Assembly: GCA_004000515.1 (NCBI GenBank) | Contig: CP034537.1 | Span: forward strand, 5,160,001 to 5,224,000 | Length of the DNA stretch: 64,000 bases | From: Pseudomonas poae | GTDB lineage: Bacteria > Pseudomonadota > Gammaproteobacteria > Pseudomonadales > Pseudomonadaceae | Direction: 5' to 3' | Shown here: positions 48,727 through 58,029 of the stretch, piece by piece | How positions within the stretch are numbered: the stretch's first letter is position 1 | Layout: every line of letters begins with the position of its first letter | The notes under the pieces: model-generated | What the model saw: the letters and a program-made list of their open reading frames with translations, nothing else | Databases searched by the model: none | Told to the model about the DNA's origin: nothing | Program-made: the position numbers and the translations under genes

Positions 48727-49980
48727 TTGAGTTCGCAGAAAACCGTGACCGTTACACCGCCCAATTTCCCCCCTCAATGGCAAGGTCGCGCCCCCGGCTC
48801 CAAATCCATTACCAACCGCGCCCTGCTGCTGGCCGCCCTGGCCAAGGGCACCAGCCGCCTGAGCGGTGCGCTCAAGCGATGACACCCGCCATATGTCGGT
48901 GGCCCTGCGCCAGATGGGCGTGACCATCGACGAGCCGGACGACACTACGTTTGTCGTCACCGGGCATGGCAAGCTGCAATTGCCTGCGCAGCCGCTGTTC
49001 CTCGGCAATGCCGGCACGGCGATGCGCTTTCTTACTGCAGCGGTCGCGACCGTTGAAGGCACCGTGGTGCTGGACGGCGACGACTACATGCAGAAACGTC
49101 CGATTGGCCCGCTGCTGGCCACCCTCGGCCAGAACGGTATCCAGGTCGACAGCCCGACCGGCTGCCCGCCAGTCACCGTGCACGGCGTAGGCAAAGTGCA
49201 GGCCAAGCGTTTTGAGATTGATGGCGGCTTGTCCAGCCAATACGTATCCGCCCTGCTGATGCTCGCCGCCTGCGGCGAAGCACCGATTGAAGTGGCGCTG
49301 ACCGGCAAGGACATCGGCGCGCGTGGCTATGTGGACCTGACTCTGGACTGCATGCGCGCATTCGGTGCCCAGGTGGAAGAAGTCAACGACACCACTTGGC
49401 GCGTAGCCCCAACCGGCTACACCGCCCATGACTACCTGATCGAACCCGACGCGTCCGCAGCCACCTACCTGTGGGCTGCCGAAGTATTGACCGGTGGCCG
49501 CATCGACATCGGTGTCGCCGCGCAAGACTTCACCCAACCGGACGCCAAGGCCCAGGCCGTTATCGCACAGTTTCCGAACATGCAGGCAACTGTGGTCGGC
49601 TCGCAGATGCAGGACGCGATTCCGACGCTGGCGGTACTCGCAGCCTTCAACAACACCCCGGTACGCTTCACCGAACTGGCCAACCTGCGGGTAAAGAGTG
49701 TGACCGCGTGCAGGCGCTGCACGACGGCCTGAACGAGATCCGCCCGGGCCTGGCCACCATCGAAGGCGACGACCTGCTCGTGGCCAGCGACCCTGCCCTG
49801 GCGGGCACCTCGTGCAATGCATTGATCGACACCCACGCCGACCACCGCATCGCCATGTGCTTTGCCCTGGCCGGCTTGAAAGTGTCGGGCATCCGCATTC
49901 AGGACCCGGACTGCGTGGCCAAGACCTATCCTGAGTATTGGAATGCCCTGGGCAGTCTTGGGGTTCAACTGAGCTACTGA
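48727..49980 (+). CDS. aroA: Stand-alone EPSP synthase (3-phosphoshikimate 1-carboxyvinyltransferase), two frameshifts
   Basis: The start is the TTG at 48727 with AGGAG 8 bases upstream. About 418 residues. Signatures: APGSKSITNRALLLAALAKG, LFLGNAGTAMRFL, and LRVKECDR. A-runs are one short near 48876 and 49695; repair restores both motifs, including ALKSDDTRHM. Catalyses the PEP-dependent step to chorismate. The residue after LGNAGTAMR is Phe where E. coli has Pro101. Pseudomonads usually carry AroA fused to TyrA, so this would be a second copy. Confidence 0.85.
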
Positions 49981-50012
49981 GGACACAGCGTCGGAATGGG
50001 GAGGCAATGCAC

Positions 50013-50402
50013 ATGACAATTCGCCAACCCTGCCCACCCGGCGCCTGCGTCTGTGATCGCGAGCAATTGCTGGAAACCCCAGGCGCCGACCAGCGCATCC
50101 TGCAGCTCACGCGCCAGGAAGAAAAAAAGCTGCTCGAGCGCCTTGAAGACCTCAAGAGCCTGCAAGACCTGGAGCGCATGCAACAGCTGATGTACCAGCA
50201 ATTGGGCATCCGCGTGCATGTCGCGCCGGGGCACACCGAGGTCAAAAGCATGCGCGGCATTCAAATTTTGATCGATGACCTGCCGGGCATGTGTCGCAAG
50301 ACTCGCCAATCAATCCCGGCCGCGATTCGCCGGGGCTTGGAAAAACGCCCGGAGATTGCCTACCGCCTGCTGGACGCCCACGACCTGTTTCGCGAAGGCT
50401 GA
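50013..50402 (+). CDS. Conserved hypothetical protein with Cys-rich N-terminus
   Basis: About 129 residues. GGGAGG at 49999-50004 is 8 bases from the ATG at 50013 but only 2 from the ATG at 50007, so 50013 is chosen (MTIRQPCPPGACVCDREQL). The middle is a charged helix (QEEKKLLERLEDLKSLQDLERMQ), and the C-terminal half contains KTRQSIPAAIRRGLEKRPEIAYRLLDAHDLF, which I recall as a conserved pseudomonad protein of unknown role. Follows aroA by 32 bases. Confidence 0.7.
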   Translation: MTIRQPCPPGACVCDREQLLETPGADQRILQLTRQEEKKLLERLEDLKSLQDLERMQQLMYQQLGIRVHVAPGHTEVKSMRGIQILIDDLPGMCRKTRQSIPAAIRRGLEKRPEIAYRLLDAHDLFREG

Positions 50403-50408
50403 CACCTG

Positions 50409-50786
50409 CTACACATTGCCCCGGCCTCCGCCAAATGACCAATCCTCAGCCGCCGTGGTGTTGATCACGATCATCACATCCTCTGGGTCCAGCCCGATGC
50501 TGGCGCTCAGGCGCTGGGTCACCGCCTGATAAAACCGTCGCTTGGTTGCCGTGTCTCGCGGCTTGCCTCCCGTGATTGCAATCAACACGAAGTCCGCGCT
50601 GCGCGGGCCGCCCAGATAGTCAGCATCCACAATCAGTTCCCCTGCGTCATGCTGGTGGATGACGTGGAATCGATCACCTACGGGAATTGCAAAGGCCTCC
50701 ACCAGTGCGTCATGCAGGCTTTGGGACAGGGCCTGTAAGTACTCGGCGGATTTCCCGCGATGCAGTGAGATTCGCGCGTATGGCAT
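50409..50786 (-). CDS. Tautomerase-family protein (4-oxalocrotonate tautomerase-like)
   Basis: About 125 residues; the ATG at 50786 gives MPYARISLHRGKS, so Pro follows the initiator Met as required for the catalytic amino-terminal proline. Ends GGGRGNV. Long-form tautomerases of this kind act on keto-enol or halogenated acids. Divergent from a LysR gene 106 bases away, a common tautomerase/regulator pair. Confidence 0.8.
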   Translation of the reverse strand: MPYARISLHRGKSAEYLQALSQSLHDALVEAFAIPVGDRFHVIHQHDAGELIVDADYLGGPRSADFVLIAITGGKPRDTATKRRFYQAVTQRLSASIGLDPEDVMIVINTTAAEDWSFGGGRGNV

Positions 50787-50892
50787 ATGCAGTGCTCCGA
50801 CAATTGAGTTGACGGGCAAAAACTAGCAAGCCAGGATCATTCCGAATATCAGATTAAACAATACCAACCATCCTGTTTATGTGGACTATTCA

Positions 50893-51756
50893 ATGCGCCT
50901 GCCCACCTTCGACCTCGACGTACTGCGCACCTTTGTCCTGGGGGTAGACTTGCACAGTTTTGCCAAAGCTGCGGAACGTCTGGGACGCTCCACCTCAGCC
51001 ATCAGCGCACAATTGAAAAAACTCGAAGAGCAAGTAGGCACGCCGGTGCTGAACAAATCTGGCCGTGGACTGGCATTGACGCCTGTGGGCGAAGCATTGC
51101 TGGGCCATGCCCGACGCTTGCTGGAACTCAATGACAGCATTTTCGACGCATTGAACCAGACCCGCACCGAAGGAACGCTACGCCTGGGCGTGCAGGAAGA
51201 TTTCGGTGAATGGGTGCTCAGCGATGTGCTACGACGCTTCGCACTGCTGTACCCGATGATCAGATTGGAAGTGCGAATTGCCCGCAATGCCGAACTGCTG
51301 ACCCTGGTGGACAGTGGCAACCTCGACTTGGCGCTGACCTGGGCCACCGGGCACGCCTCGCCCTACGTCACGCGCCTGGGGCAAACCCCCATGCATTGGA
51401 TCGGCGCCCACGACAAACCGCTGCCCTCGCGCAAGGTGCCGCTGCCTCTAGTGATGTTCGACGCACCTTGTGTGCTGCGCAGCGCCGCCATCGATGCACT
51501 GGACCGCGCCGGCATTGCCTGGCGCGTTGCACTCACCAGCCCGAGCGTCGGCGGCATCTGGGCCGCCGTGGATGCCGGGCTGGGCGTGACATTGCGCACG
51601 TCGATGGGTTTGCCGGCGCACTTACGCGTGTTGGAGGAACTGCCATCGGTGCCTTCACTGGCGTATGAGCTGCACCGCAACCGCCAGCAGCCCACCGAAC
51701 CGGTGGCGCAATTGGCGACGCTGATTCGTGAATCCCTGGAACGGCATCTGCTTTAG
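50893..51756 (+). CDS. LysR-family regulator
   Basis: Intact, about 287 residues from the ATG at 50893 (MRLPTFDLDVLRTFVLGVDLHSF); an in-frame GTG at 50881 is an alternative. HTH: SFAKAAERLGRSTSAISAQLKKLEEQVG. The effector domain ends IRESLERHLL. Divergent from the tautomerase gene, which it probably controls; its stop overlaps the convergent NAD(P)H oxidoreductase by 4 bases. Confidence 0.88.
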   Translation: MRLPTFDLDVLRTFVLGVDLHSFAKAAERLGRSTSAISAQLKKLEEQVGTPVLNKSGRGLALTPVGEALLGHARRLLELNDSIFDALNQTRTEGTLRLGVQEDFGEWVLSDVLRRFALLYPMIRLEVRIARNAELLTLVDSGNLDLALTWATGHASPYVTRLGQTPMHWIGAHDKPLPSRKVPLPLVMFDAPCVLRSAAIDALDRAGIAWRVALTSPSVGGIWAAVDAGLGVTLRTSMGLPAHLRVLEELPSVPSLAYELHRNRQQPTEPVAQLATLIRESLERHLL

Positions 51757-52358
51757 GCTTCCTGGCGGGCCTCGACCTGTGTGAACAACTGCTGTCCCAG
51801 TTTCAGGGCGGTTTTCAAATGCTCCTGCGCCGTCCCCGACTCGGAGTCCAGCAACAGCTCGGATGTCACCACCTGCGCGCCGCAGTAATCAAAGATCCCG
51901 TAATCGATTTGCGTACGCATGGCCTTGGCGTAACCGTGGCGGTCAAATGCGCCGTCGTCGGCCGCACCCAATGCCAATAGATGCACCTGCAAGTGCCGCA
52001 GTTTTTTCACCACGGGCATATCGGGGCCGTAATCGATTGCCCAGCCGTTGACGAACACGCGGTCGATCCAGCCCTTGAGCAGGCCCGGCATCGACCACCA
52101 GTAGATAGGAAATGCCAACACCAAGGCGTCTGCCCGGTCGATACGCGCTTGCTCGGCCAGCACATCGGCGGGCGGCTGGGCGCGGGTGCGATGCACTAAG
52201 TGATCGTCGGCGGTGTAGCGCGGGTCGAAGCCTTCGGCGGCGAGGTCGGCGATTTCGTAGGTGTGGCCGGCGGCAGTCAGGCCAGCGGCAGCTTGCAACG
52301 CAATACTGTGGGTGAGGGATTGCGGGTCGTGATGTGCAACAACGATCAAGGCATGCAT
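51753..52358 (-). CDS. Flavodoxin-fold NAD(P)H:quinone oxidoreductase
   Basis: Intact, 201 residues. The FMN-binding loop VVAHHDPQSLTHSIA at the N-terminus and the FPIYWWSMPGLLKGWIDRVF segment are typical of NQO1/KefF/MdaB-type enzymes, which reduce quinones by two electrons. It is divergent from a TetR gene, with an inverted repeat between them, so it is probably induced when that repressor binds a quinone or electrophile. Confidence 0.87.
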   Translation of the reverse strand: MHALIVVAHHDPQSLTHSIALQAAAGLTAAGHTYEIADLAAEGFDPRYTADDHLVHRTRAQPPADVLAEQARIDRADALVLAFPIYWWSMPGLLKGWIDRVFVNGWAIDYGPDMPVVKKLRHLQVHLLALGAADDGAFDRHGYAKAMRTQIDYGIFDYCGAQVVTSELLLDSESGTAQEHLKTALKLGQQLFTQVEARQEA

Positions 52359-52394
52359 GACATTGACTCCATTTCGGTTTAGGCTGGGCTTAAG

Positions 52395-52420
52395 TTACCT
52401 TTGGTAAGTTACTTTTGGTA
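52395..52420. promoter_or_regulatory. Operator-like repeats between the oxidoreductase and TetR genes
   Basis: A perfect dyad TTACC-TTT-GGTAA (52395-52407) is followed at once by an imperfect copy TTAC-TTTT-GGTA, giving two tandem AGTTAC(C/T)TTTGGTA units just upstream of the TetR start, next to a TATAAG -10-like box. Likely the binding site of the TetR protein on both promoters. Confidence 0.65.
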
Positions 52421-52427
52421 TATAAGC

Positions 52428-53027
52428 ATGTCAAGCAGTGAATCCCCTGCCCCACGTCGTCGCCTATCGCGTGAAGATCGTCTGCGACAATTGTTGGATG
52501 TGGCCTGGCAATTGGTGCGCGAGGAAGGCACCGAGGCCCTTACCCTTGGCCGCCTGGCGGAACTGGCGGGCGTTACCAAGCCAGTGGTCTATGACCACTT
52601 CGTCACCCGCGCCGGGTTGTTGGCCGCGTTGTATGAAGATTTTGACGGGCGCCAAAACCAGGTGTTTGCCGATGCCATCGAAGCCAGCAACGCCACGCTG
52701 GAAGACCGGGCCTGGGTGATTGCCTCGTCTTACGTCGATTGCGTGTTGCTGCAAGGGCGGGAAATTCCAGGGGTGATCGCCGCGCTGAGCAGTTCACCGG
52801 AACTGGAAACCCTCAAGCGCCAGTACGAGGCGATCTTCCTGGATAAGTGCCGTGACGTGCTGTCGCCATTTGGTCGAATATCCCAGGCGGGATTAAGGGC
52901 GATGCTGGGCGCTGCGGAAGCCCTGTCTCATGCGGCAGCCAGCGGTGAGATCAGTCGCGAGGAAGCGCAGCAGGAGTTGTTGGCGACGATCCTGGCGATG
53001 GTCAGCCGCGGGCGCGTTCCTGGATAA
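52428..53027 (+). CDS. TetR-family transcriptional regulator
   Basis: Intact, 199 residues from the ATG at 52428. HTH: TEALTLGRLAELAGVTKPVVYDHFVTRAGLLAALYEDF. The C-terminal ligand domain is diverse as usual. Divergent from the quinone oxidoreductase; the 3' end overlaps the convergent acetyltransferase gene by 26 bases. Confidence 0.9.
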   Translation: MSSSESPAPRRRLSREDRLRQLLDVAWQLVREEGTEALTLGRLAELAGVTKPVVYDHFVTRAGLLAALYEDFDGRQNQVFADAIEASNATLEDRAWVIASSYVDCVLLQGREIPGVIAALSSSPELETLKRQYEAIFLDKCRDVLSPFGRISQAGLRAMLGAAEALSHAAASGEISREEAQQELLATILAMVSRGRVPG

Positions 53028-53685
53028 ACACCTGCACCTTGCGGGTCAGTTGATCAAGATGGCGGTCGCGCTGCTTTTCCGCGTCCACCATCGCGCGCTT
53101 GCCGTGCTTTTGCAGCAGGTAGGTGTGAATCTGCCGCACTTCCAGCGAGCTATAGATCGACGCTACATCCAACACGCCCATCAGCCCGTCGGTGCCGTAG
53201 TCGCGGGTATTCATAAGCACCTGAGTGCCCCGCGCTGCGCGCACTTGAAAGCCCATCGCTTCAAAGGCCGCCACCTTCTCCACCGCACACGCCAATTCCG
53301 CGTGGGGATAACGAGCGAGCACATCCTGCATCATGCCCCGCGCAACACCCTGGCGCCGATGGCCCGCCTGCACCGCCATAAACGCGATACCACATGCCTC
53401 AGGATCATCTTTTACCGGCAGGCACAGCACAAAACCGATGACCTTCTCGGTGTCCTGTGTCTCGGTCGCCACGATCAACTCGACGGCAATGCCTTTTGTA
53501 CCGTTCAACGCTTCGAGGTACAGGTGTACCTCAAACCCGACGGCGTATTGGTAGATGTTGTACAGCAGGTTGCTCGGCGGCAGCGCGACGCTGCTGATGT
53601 CGGTGAGGTTGTCCACCACCATCTGCAGGATCTGGGCATTGATGGGCTCGGGGCACGGTGTGGTGTAGCGGGTAAGGCTGAACAT
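53002..53685 (-). CDS. GNAT-family N-acetyltransferase
   Basis: Intact, 227 residues from the ATG at 53685. Acetyl-CoA-binding motif A is AFMAVQAGHRRQGVARGMMQDVL (Q/R-x-x-G-x-G/A type), after a beta-strand VIGFVLCLPV. The C-terminal 60 residues form a charged helical extension. Acceptor unknown. Confidence 0.85.
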   Translation of the reverse strand: MFSLTRYTTPCPEPINAQILQMVVDNLTDISSVALPPSNLLYNIYQYAVGFEVHLYLEALNGTKGIAVELIVATETQDTEKVIGFVLCLPVKDDPEACGIAFMAVQAGHRRQGVARGMMQDVLARYPHAELACAVEKVAAFEAMGFQVRAARGTQVLMNTRDYGTDGLMGVLDVASIYSSLEVRQIHTYLLQKHGKRAMVDAEKQRDRHLDQLTRKVQVFIQERARG

Positions 53686-53706
53686 GCAAATTCCTGGAGT
53701 TTCGCG

Positions 53707-54615
53707 TCAAGGCAGTGGCGATTGTACCTGTTGCGGCCCGCAGACCTCACGCAAACATCCGCGTAGCCAGCGATGGGCCAGGTCGGCGTCGAGCCGAGGG
53801 TGCCAGAGCATCGCCACGGTAAACGCGGGTAAGGTCAGCGGCAATGCAAAACTGTGCAGGCCTTCGCGTTGGTGGGCGGTGTAGCGTTCGGGCACGCTGG
53901 CGATCAGGTCGGTGTCACGGGCCAACGCGATGGAAGTGGAGAAACCGGCGACAATGGTGCTGATCTGCCGAGTCAGGCCTTGGGCTTCAAGGGCATCGTC
54001 GATCTGGCCCCGATCCTGGCCGCGTCGGGAGACGTACACGTGCTGGCCTTGCGCATACCGCTCGGCGCTGACTTCGCCTCGGCTGAGGGAATGGCCGGCG
54101 CGCACCACGCCAATCAAGCGGTCACGGAACAGAGCCTGGGTCAGCAGCTCCGGGCTGGCGTCGGCATCGACAACGCCGGTGTCCAGGTCGACGCTGCCTT
54201 CGCGCAGCGGAGCGCTGTCCTTATCGGTTTTATTGACGAAACGCAGGCGCACACCGTGCGCATCCCGGGCAATTCGCGCGAGCAGCGCCGGGCCGAAGTT
54301 TTCGACGAATTCTTCGCTGGCGCGCAGGGTAAAGGTGCGTACGACCTGTGCCATATCCACGGTTTGGATGGGCCTTAACACCGCGTGAGCCTCTTGCACC
54401 AAACGGCTGACCTGTTCACGCAGTTCCATCGCCCGTGGCGTCGGCACCAAGCCACGGCCAGCGCGCACCAGCAGCGGGTCGCCGGTGGTCTCACGCAAGC
54501 GTGCCAGCGCCCGGCTCATGGCGGAAGGGCTCAGGCGCAGGCGCTGCGCGGCACGGGCGACGCTGCCTTCGGTGAGCAATACGTCCAGGGTAATCAGCAA
54601 ATTGAGATCGGGCAT
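53707..54615 (-). CDS. LysR-family regulator (NodD/PecT-like N-terminus)
   Basis: Intact, 302 residues; the ATG at 54615 gives MPDLNLLITLDVLLTEGSVARAAQRLRLSPSAMSRALARLRE. This NLL-x-LDxLL opening is common among regulators of divergent MFS genes. Divergent from the MFS gene at 54728 across 112 bases. Confidence 0.87.
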   Translation of the reverse strand: MPDLNLLITLDVLLTEGSVARAAQRLRLSPSAMSRALARLRETTGDPLLVRAGRGLVPTPRAMELREQVSRLVQEAHAVLRPIQTVDMAQVVRTFTLRASEEFVENFGPALLARIARDAHGVRLRFVNKTDKDSAPLREGSVDLDTGVVDADASPELLTQALFRDRLIGVVRAGHSLSRGEVSAERYAQGQHVYVSRRGQDRGQIDDALEAQGLTRQISTIVAGFSTSIALARDTDLIASVPERYTAHQREGLHSFALPLTLPAFTVAMLWHPRLDADLAHRWLRGCLREVCGPQQVQSPLP

Positions 54616-54727
54616 CGGCACTCCAAAGCTGGCGTTATACGCAGGTATTAACTGCAACTCATGCGTCTTCCGCCATGTTAGGCGACGCCGTAGATTTGTG
54701 ACAGTTGCCTTCATCCAAGGAATTCCC

Positions 54728-55948
54728 ATGCCCTCCTCTTCACGTGGCGCACTTGTAAGCCTGTCGCTATCCATGTCTCTAGCGTCCCTCGGAACCAGCA
54801 TCGCCAACGTTGGCCTGCCCAGCCTGACGCAGGCGTTTGAAGTGTCATTTCACGCCGTGCAGTGGGTGGTGTTGGGGTATCTGCTGGCGATCACCGCGGT
54901 GATCGTGAGTGCCGGCCGCTTGGGCGACCGGCTGGGGCGGCGTCGCCTGTTGCTCGCCGGGTTGCTGCTATTCGCGGTGGCGTGTGCGTTATGCGGCGTC
55001 GCGCCCACGCTGGAATGGCTGGTGGGCGCACGCGTCCTGCAGGGTTTGGGGGCAGCCGTCATGATGGCCATGGCATTGGCGATGGTCGGCGACACAGTGA
55101 ACAAGGCGCACACGGGCCGGGTGATGGGCTTGCTGGGTACGATGTCGGCCGTGGGCACCGCCATGGGCCCAAGTGTGGGCGGGGTGTTGCTGGGACTGTG
55201 GGGCTGGCGTGCGGTGTTTCTGGTGGGGGTGCCGCTGGGGTTGCTCGCCGCCGCCCTCGCCTATCGATATTTGCCAACGGACCAGGCGCGTACGTCAATC
55301 TCCGGTGGCCTGGGTTTGCGGATGGCGTTACAGGATGCGCCCCTGCGCGCAGGCCTGGCGATGAGCGCACTGATTGCCGCCGTGATCATGGCTACCTTTG
55401 TGGTCGGGCCGTTTTACCTGTCCCGAGGCCTGGGCCTGGATACGGCATGGATGGGCCTGGCCATGGCCGTCGGGCCTTGCGTTGCGGCCGTCAGCGGCAT
55501 ACCGGCGGGCCGTCTCACCGACCGCTTCGGCAGCCAACGCATGACCTTCGCCGGGCTGGGCCTGCTGGCCTGCGGCGCACTGGCGCTGTCATTCGCCTCG
55601 GGATTGTTCGCCTACCTGAGCGCGCTGGTGATTTTGACCTGCGGGTACAGCCTGTTCCAGGCAGCGAACAACACCGCTGTGATGAGTGATGTCGACGCTT
55701 CACGCCGGGGCACCGTCTCGGGCCTGCTGAACCTGTCGCGAAACCTTGGCCTGATTATCGGCGCTTCGGCTCTCGGCGCGGTATTTGCCTGGGCCACCCC
55801 GGACGTGATCCACGCCAGCCCGCAATCAGTGTCCAACGGCCTGCACACGACCTTCGCGGTCGCCCTCGGATTGATCCTGTTGGCGGGCGTGATGCGACAC
55901 AAAAATTTGACAAGGCAAAATCGTAACGACTATTGTCTGACAACCTGA
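54728..55948 (+). CDS. MFS drug-efflux-type transporter
   Basis: Intact, 406 residues from the ATG at 54728 (AAGGA upstream). About 12 helices, with RLGDRLGRRRLLLAG as the loop 2-3 motif and GTMSAVGTAMGPSVGGVLLG as the efflux-type motif C, suggesting export of toxic compounds. The divergent LysR gene likely regulates it. The last bases overlap the operator-like dyad of the lhgR gene. Confidence 0.88.
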   Translation: MPSSSRGALVSLSLSMSLASLGTSIANVGLPSLTQAFEVSFHAVQWVVLGYLLAITAVIVSAGRLGDRLGRRRLLLAGLLLFAVACALCGVAPTLEWLVGARVLQGLGAAVMMAMALAMVGDTVNKAHTGRVMGLLGTMSAVGTAMGPSVGGVLLGLWGWRAVFLVGVPLGLLAAALAYRYLPTDQARTSISGGLGLRMALQDAPLRAGLAMSALIAAVIMATFVVGPFYLSRGLGLDTAWMGLAMAVGPCVAAVSGIPAGRLTDRFGSQRMTFAGLGLLACGALALSFASGLFAYLSALVILTCGYSLFQAANNTAVMSDVDASRRGTVSGLLNLSRNLGLIIGASALGAVFAWATPDVIHASPQSVSNGLHTTFAVALGLILLAGVMRHKNLTRQNRNDYCLTT

Positions 55949-55949
55949 T
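55933..55949 (+). promoter_or_regulatory. Operator-like dyad upstream of the GntR/LhgR gene
   Basis: TTGTC-T-GACAA is a perfect inverted repeat, followed by CCTGAT. The 15 bases GTCTGACAACCTGAT recur exactly at 56726-56740 before lhgO. Shape and placement fit a FadR-type GntR operator, with autoregulation. Confidence 0.7.
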
Positions 55950-55964
55950 TACCAAGGCTGTCCC

Positions 55965-56675
55965 ATGCTTGAGCTTCAACGCCCTGATTCGCTCGTCGTA
56001 CGGGTTGTCAGTGCCCTCCGTGCAGAAATCGACTCCGGCCAATTGCCGCCGGAATCGCGCATGCCCACCGAACAGCAACTGGCCGAACAACTCAACGTCA
56101 GCCGCTCCGTGGTGCGTGAGGCAATTGCCCAGCTCAAGGCTGATGGCGTGATCACTGCGCGCCGGGGCTTGGGCTCGTTCATTTCGCAGACGCCCGCGGG
56201 CACTGTGTTCCGTTTTCCCCAAGCTGACGGGCGCCGTCCAGACCTGGCGCAGATGTTTGAAGTGCGCCTGTGGATCGAAACCCAAGCCGCCTCGATTGCC
56301 GCCCAGCGCCGTGATGAGGCCGACCTGCAACGCATGAAAAGCGCCCTGCAGGCCATGCACGATAACCGCGACAACTTCGAAGCCGCCGCCATCGCCGACG
56401 TGGAATTCCACCGCGCCATCGCCGACGCCAGCAAGAATGACTACTTCGTGGCGTTCCATGACTTTCTGCGCAGCCAACTGGCCAGCGCCCGCAAGACGGC
56501 CTGGGAAAACTCGGCATCGCGTTTTGCCACTGGCTCTGCCGATGCTACCCAGGAACATGAGTTGCTCTACCAGGCGATTGCCGACGGCGACGCTCAACGC
56601 GCCGCTGCCAGCGCCGAAGCGCACTTGCGCGCGGCGGCCCGACGCTTAAGCCTGGAGCTGCCCGCCACCCGTTGA
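55965..56675 (+). CDS. lhgR: FadR-type GntR regulator, probable LhgR
   Basis: Intact, 236 residues. Winged HTH: RMPTEQQLAEQLNVSRSVVREAIAQLKADGVITARRGLGSF. The C-terminal FCD domain has VRLWIETQAA, DVEFHRAIADASKN and HELLYQAIADGD with the His/Asp metal-ligand pattern. Located upstream of lhgO as in Pseudomonas LhgR, a repressor released by L-2-hydroxyglutarate. Two identical operator-like sites precede this gene and lhgO. A rho-independent terminator follows. Confidence 0.82.
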   Translation: MLELQRPDSLVVRVVSALRAEIDSGQLPPESRMPTEQQLAEQLNVSRSVVREAIAQLKADGVITARRGLGSFISQTPAGTVFRFPQADGRRPDLAQMFEVRLWIETQAASIAAQRRDEADLQRMKSALQAMHDNRDNFEAAAIADVEFHRAIADASKNDYFVAFHDFLRSQLASARKTAWENSASRFATGSADATQEHELLYQAIADGDAQRAAASAEAHLRAAARRLSLELPATR

Positions 56676-56686
56676 TCCTTTAAGTA

Positions 56687-56712
56687 GCGTGTCCTGGACA
56701 CGCCATTTTTTT
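56687..56712 (+). terminator. Rho-independent terminator after lhgR
   Basis: GCGTGTC, CTG loop, GACACGC, then CATTTTTTT. A 7-bp stem with a T-run, 12 bases after the lhgR stop, so lhgO has its own promoter. Confidence 0.85.
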
Positions 56713-56723
56713 AACAAAAACAT

Positions 56724-56740
56724 TAGTCTGACAACCTGAT
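56724..56740 (+). promoter_or_regulatory. Second LhgR-type operator, upstream of lhgO
   Basis: TAGTC-T-GACAA followed by CCTGAT: the 15-base core is the same as at 55935-55949. It lies 39 bases before the lhgO ATG, suited to repressor control. Confidence 0.7.
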
Positions 56741-56778
56741 AAGCAGACCGAAATGTGCAACTTGAGGCACCCCACGCA

Positions 56779-57971
56779 ATGATTCACGATTTTTGCATTA
56801 TCGGCGGCGGCATCGTCGGCCTGGCCACCGCAATGGAACTGCTCAAGCGCCAACCCGGCGCGTCCCTGGTGATCCTGGAAAAGAATCGGTGCTGGCCAAG
56901 CACCAGACCGGTCACAACAGCGGCGTGATCCACGCCGGCATCTACTACGCACCGGGCAGCCTCAAGGCCGACCTGTGCAAGCGTGGCGCCGAGCAAACCA
57001 AGCAGTTCTGCACCGAACACGGGATCAAGTTCGAGGTGTGCGGCAAGCTGCTGGTAGCCTCCAGCCCGCTGGAAATGCAACGGATGGAAGCGCTGTACGC
57101 ACGCTCCCAACTCAATGGCATGAAGGTCGAGCGTCTGGATGCCGACCAGTTGCGTCAGCGTGAACCGAATATCGTCGGCCTGGGCGGACTGTTTCTCGAC
57201 GCCACCGGCATCGTCGACTACCGCCAGGTGTGCGAAACCATGGCGCAGGTGATCCGCCGCAGTGGTGGGCAGATCTGCCTGGAACGCACGGTCACCGCGA
57301 TCCACGAAGACACCGACAAAGTCACCGTCAGCACCCATGGTGAAACCTGGCAGGCGCGGCACCTGGTGGTCTGCGCGGGCTTGCAGTCGGATCGGCTGGC
57401 AACATTGGCCGGGATAAACATCGATCACCAGATCATCCCGTTCCGTGGCGAGTATTTCCGTCTGCCGGCGTCGAAAAACAACATCGTCAACCACCTGATC
57501 TATCCGATTCCCGACCCGGAGCTGCCGTTCCTTGGCGTGCACCTCACCCGCATGATCGACGGCAGCGTCACCGTCGGCCCGAACGCCGTGCTGGGCCTTG
57601 GCCGCGAGAACTACCGCAAGTTCTCGGTGAACTGGCGCGACGTGGCGCAGTACGCCAGCTTCCCCGGTTTCTGGAAAACCATCTGGCAAAACCTGGGCTC
57701 AGGCACCACCGAGATGAAGAACTCGCTGTTCAAGTCCGGCTACCTGGAGCAGTGCCGCAAGTACTGCCCATCGCTGACCCTCGACGACCTGCTGCCCTAT
57801 GAAGCGGGCATCCGCGCCCAGGCAGTGATGCGCGACGGCAGCCTGGTGCACGACTTCCTGTTCGCCCAGACCTCGCGAATGCTCCACGTCTGCAACGCGC
57901 CCTCGCCGGCCGCCACTTCAGCCATGCCCATCGGCGCGATGATCGCCGACCGCCTGTTCCAGCCCGAGTAA
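56779..57971 (+). CDS. lhgO: L-2-hydroxyglutarate oxidase/dehydrogenase, one frameshift
   Basis: About 398 residues from the ATG at 56779. FAD-binding IIGGGIVGLATAMELLKR at the N-terminus, then after a missing G near 56888 ([25 protein letters not shown]) the LhgO signature; RGEYFRLP, GPNAVLGLGRENY and SPAATSAMPIGAMIA also match. It oxidises L-2-hydroxyglutarate to 2-oxoglutarate at the membrane quinone pool, in lysine/glutarate catabolism. The transporter at 58030 follows in the same direction. Confidence 0.9.
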
Positions 57972-58029
57972 CACCCCGAAATACGCGTCCATTTGACAAT
58001 AACTATAAAGACCCAGAAGGAAGTTCAGC

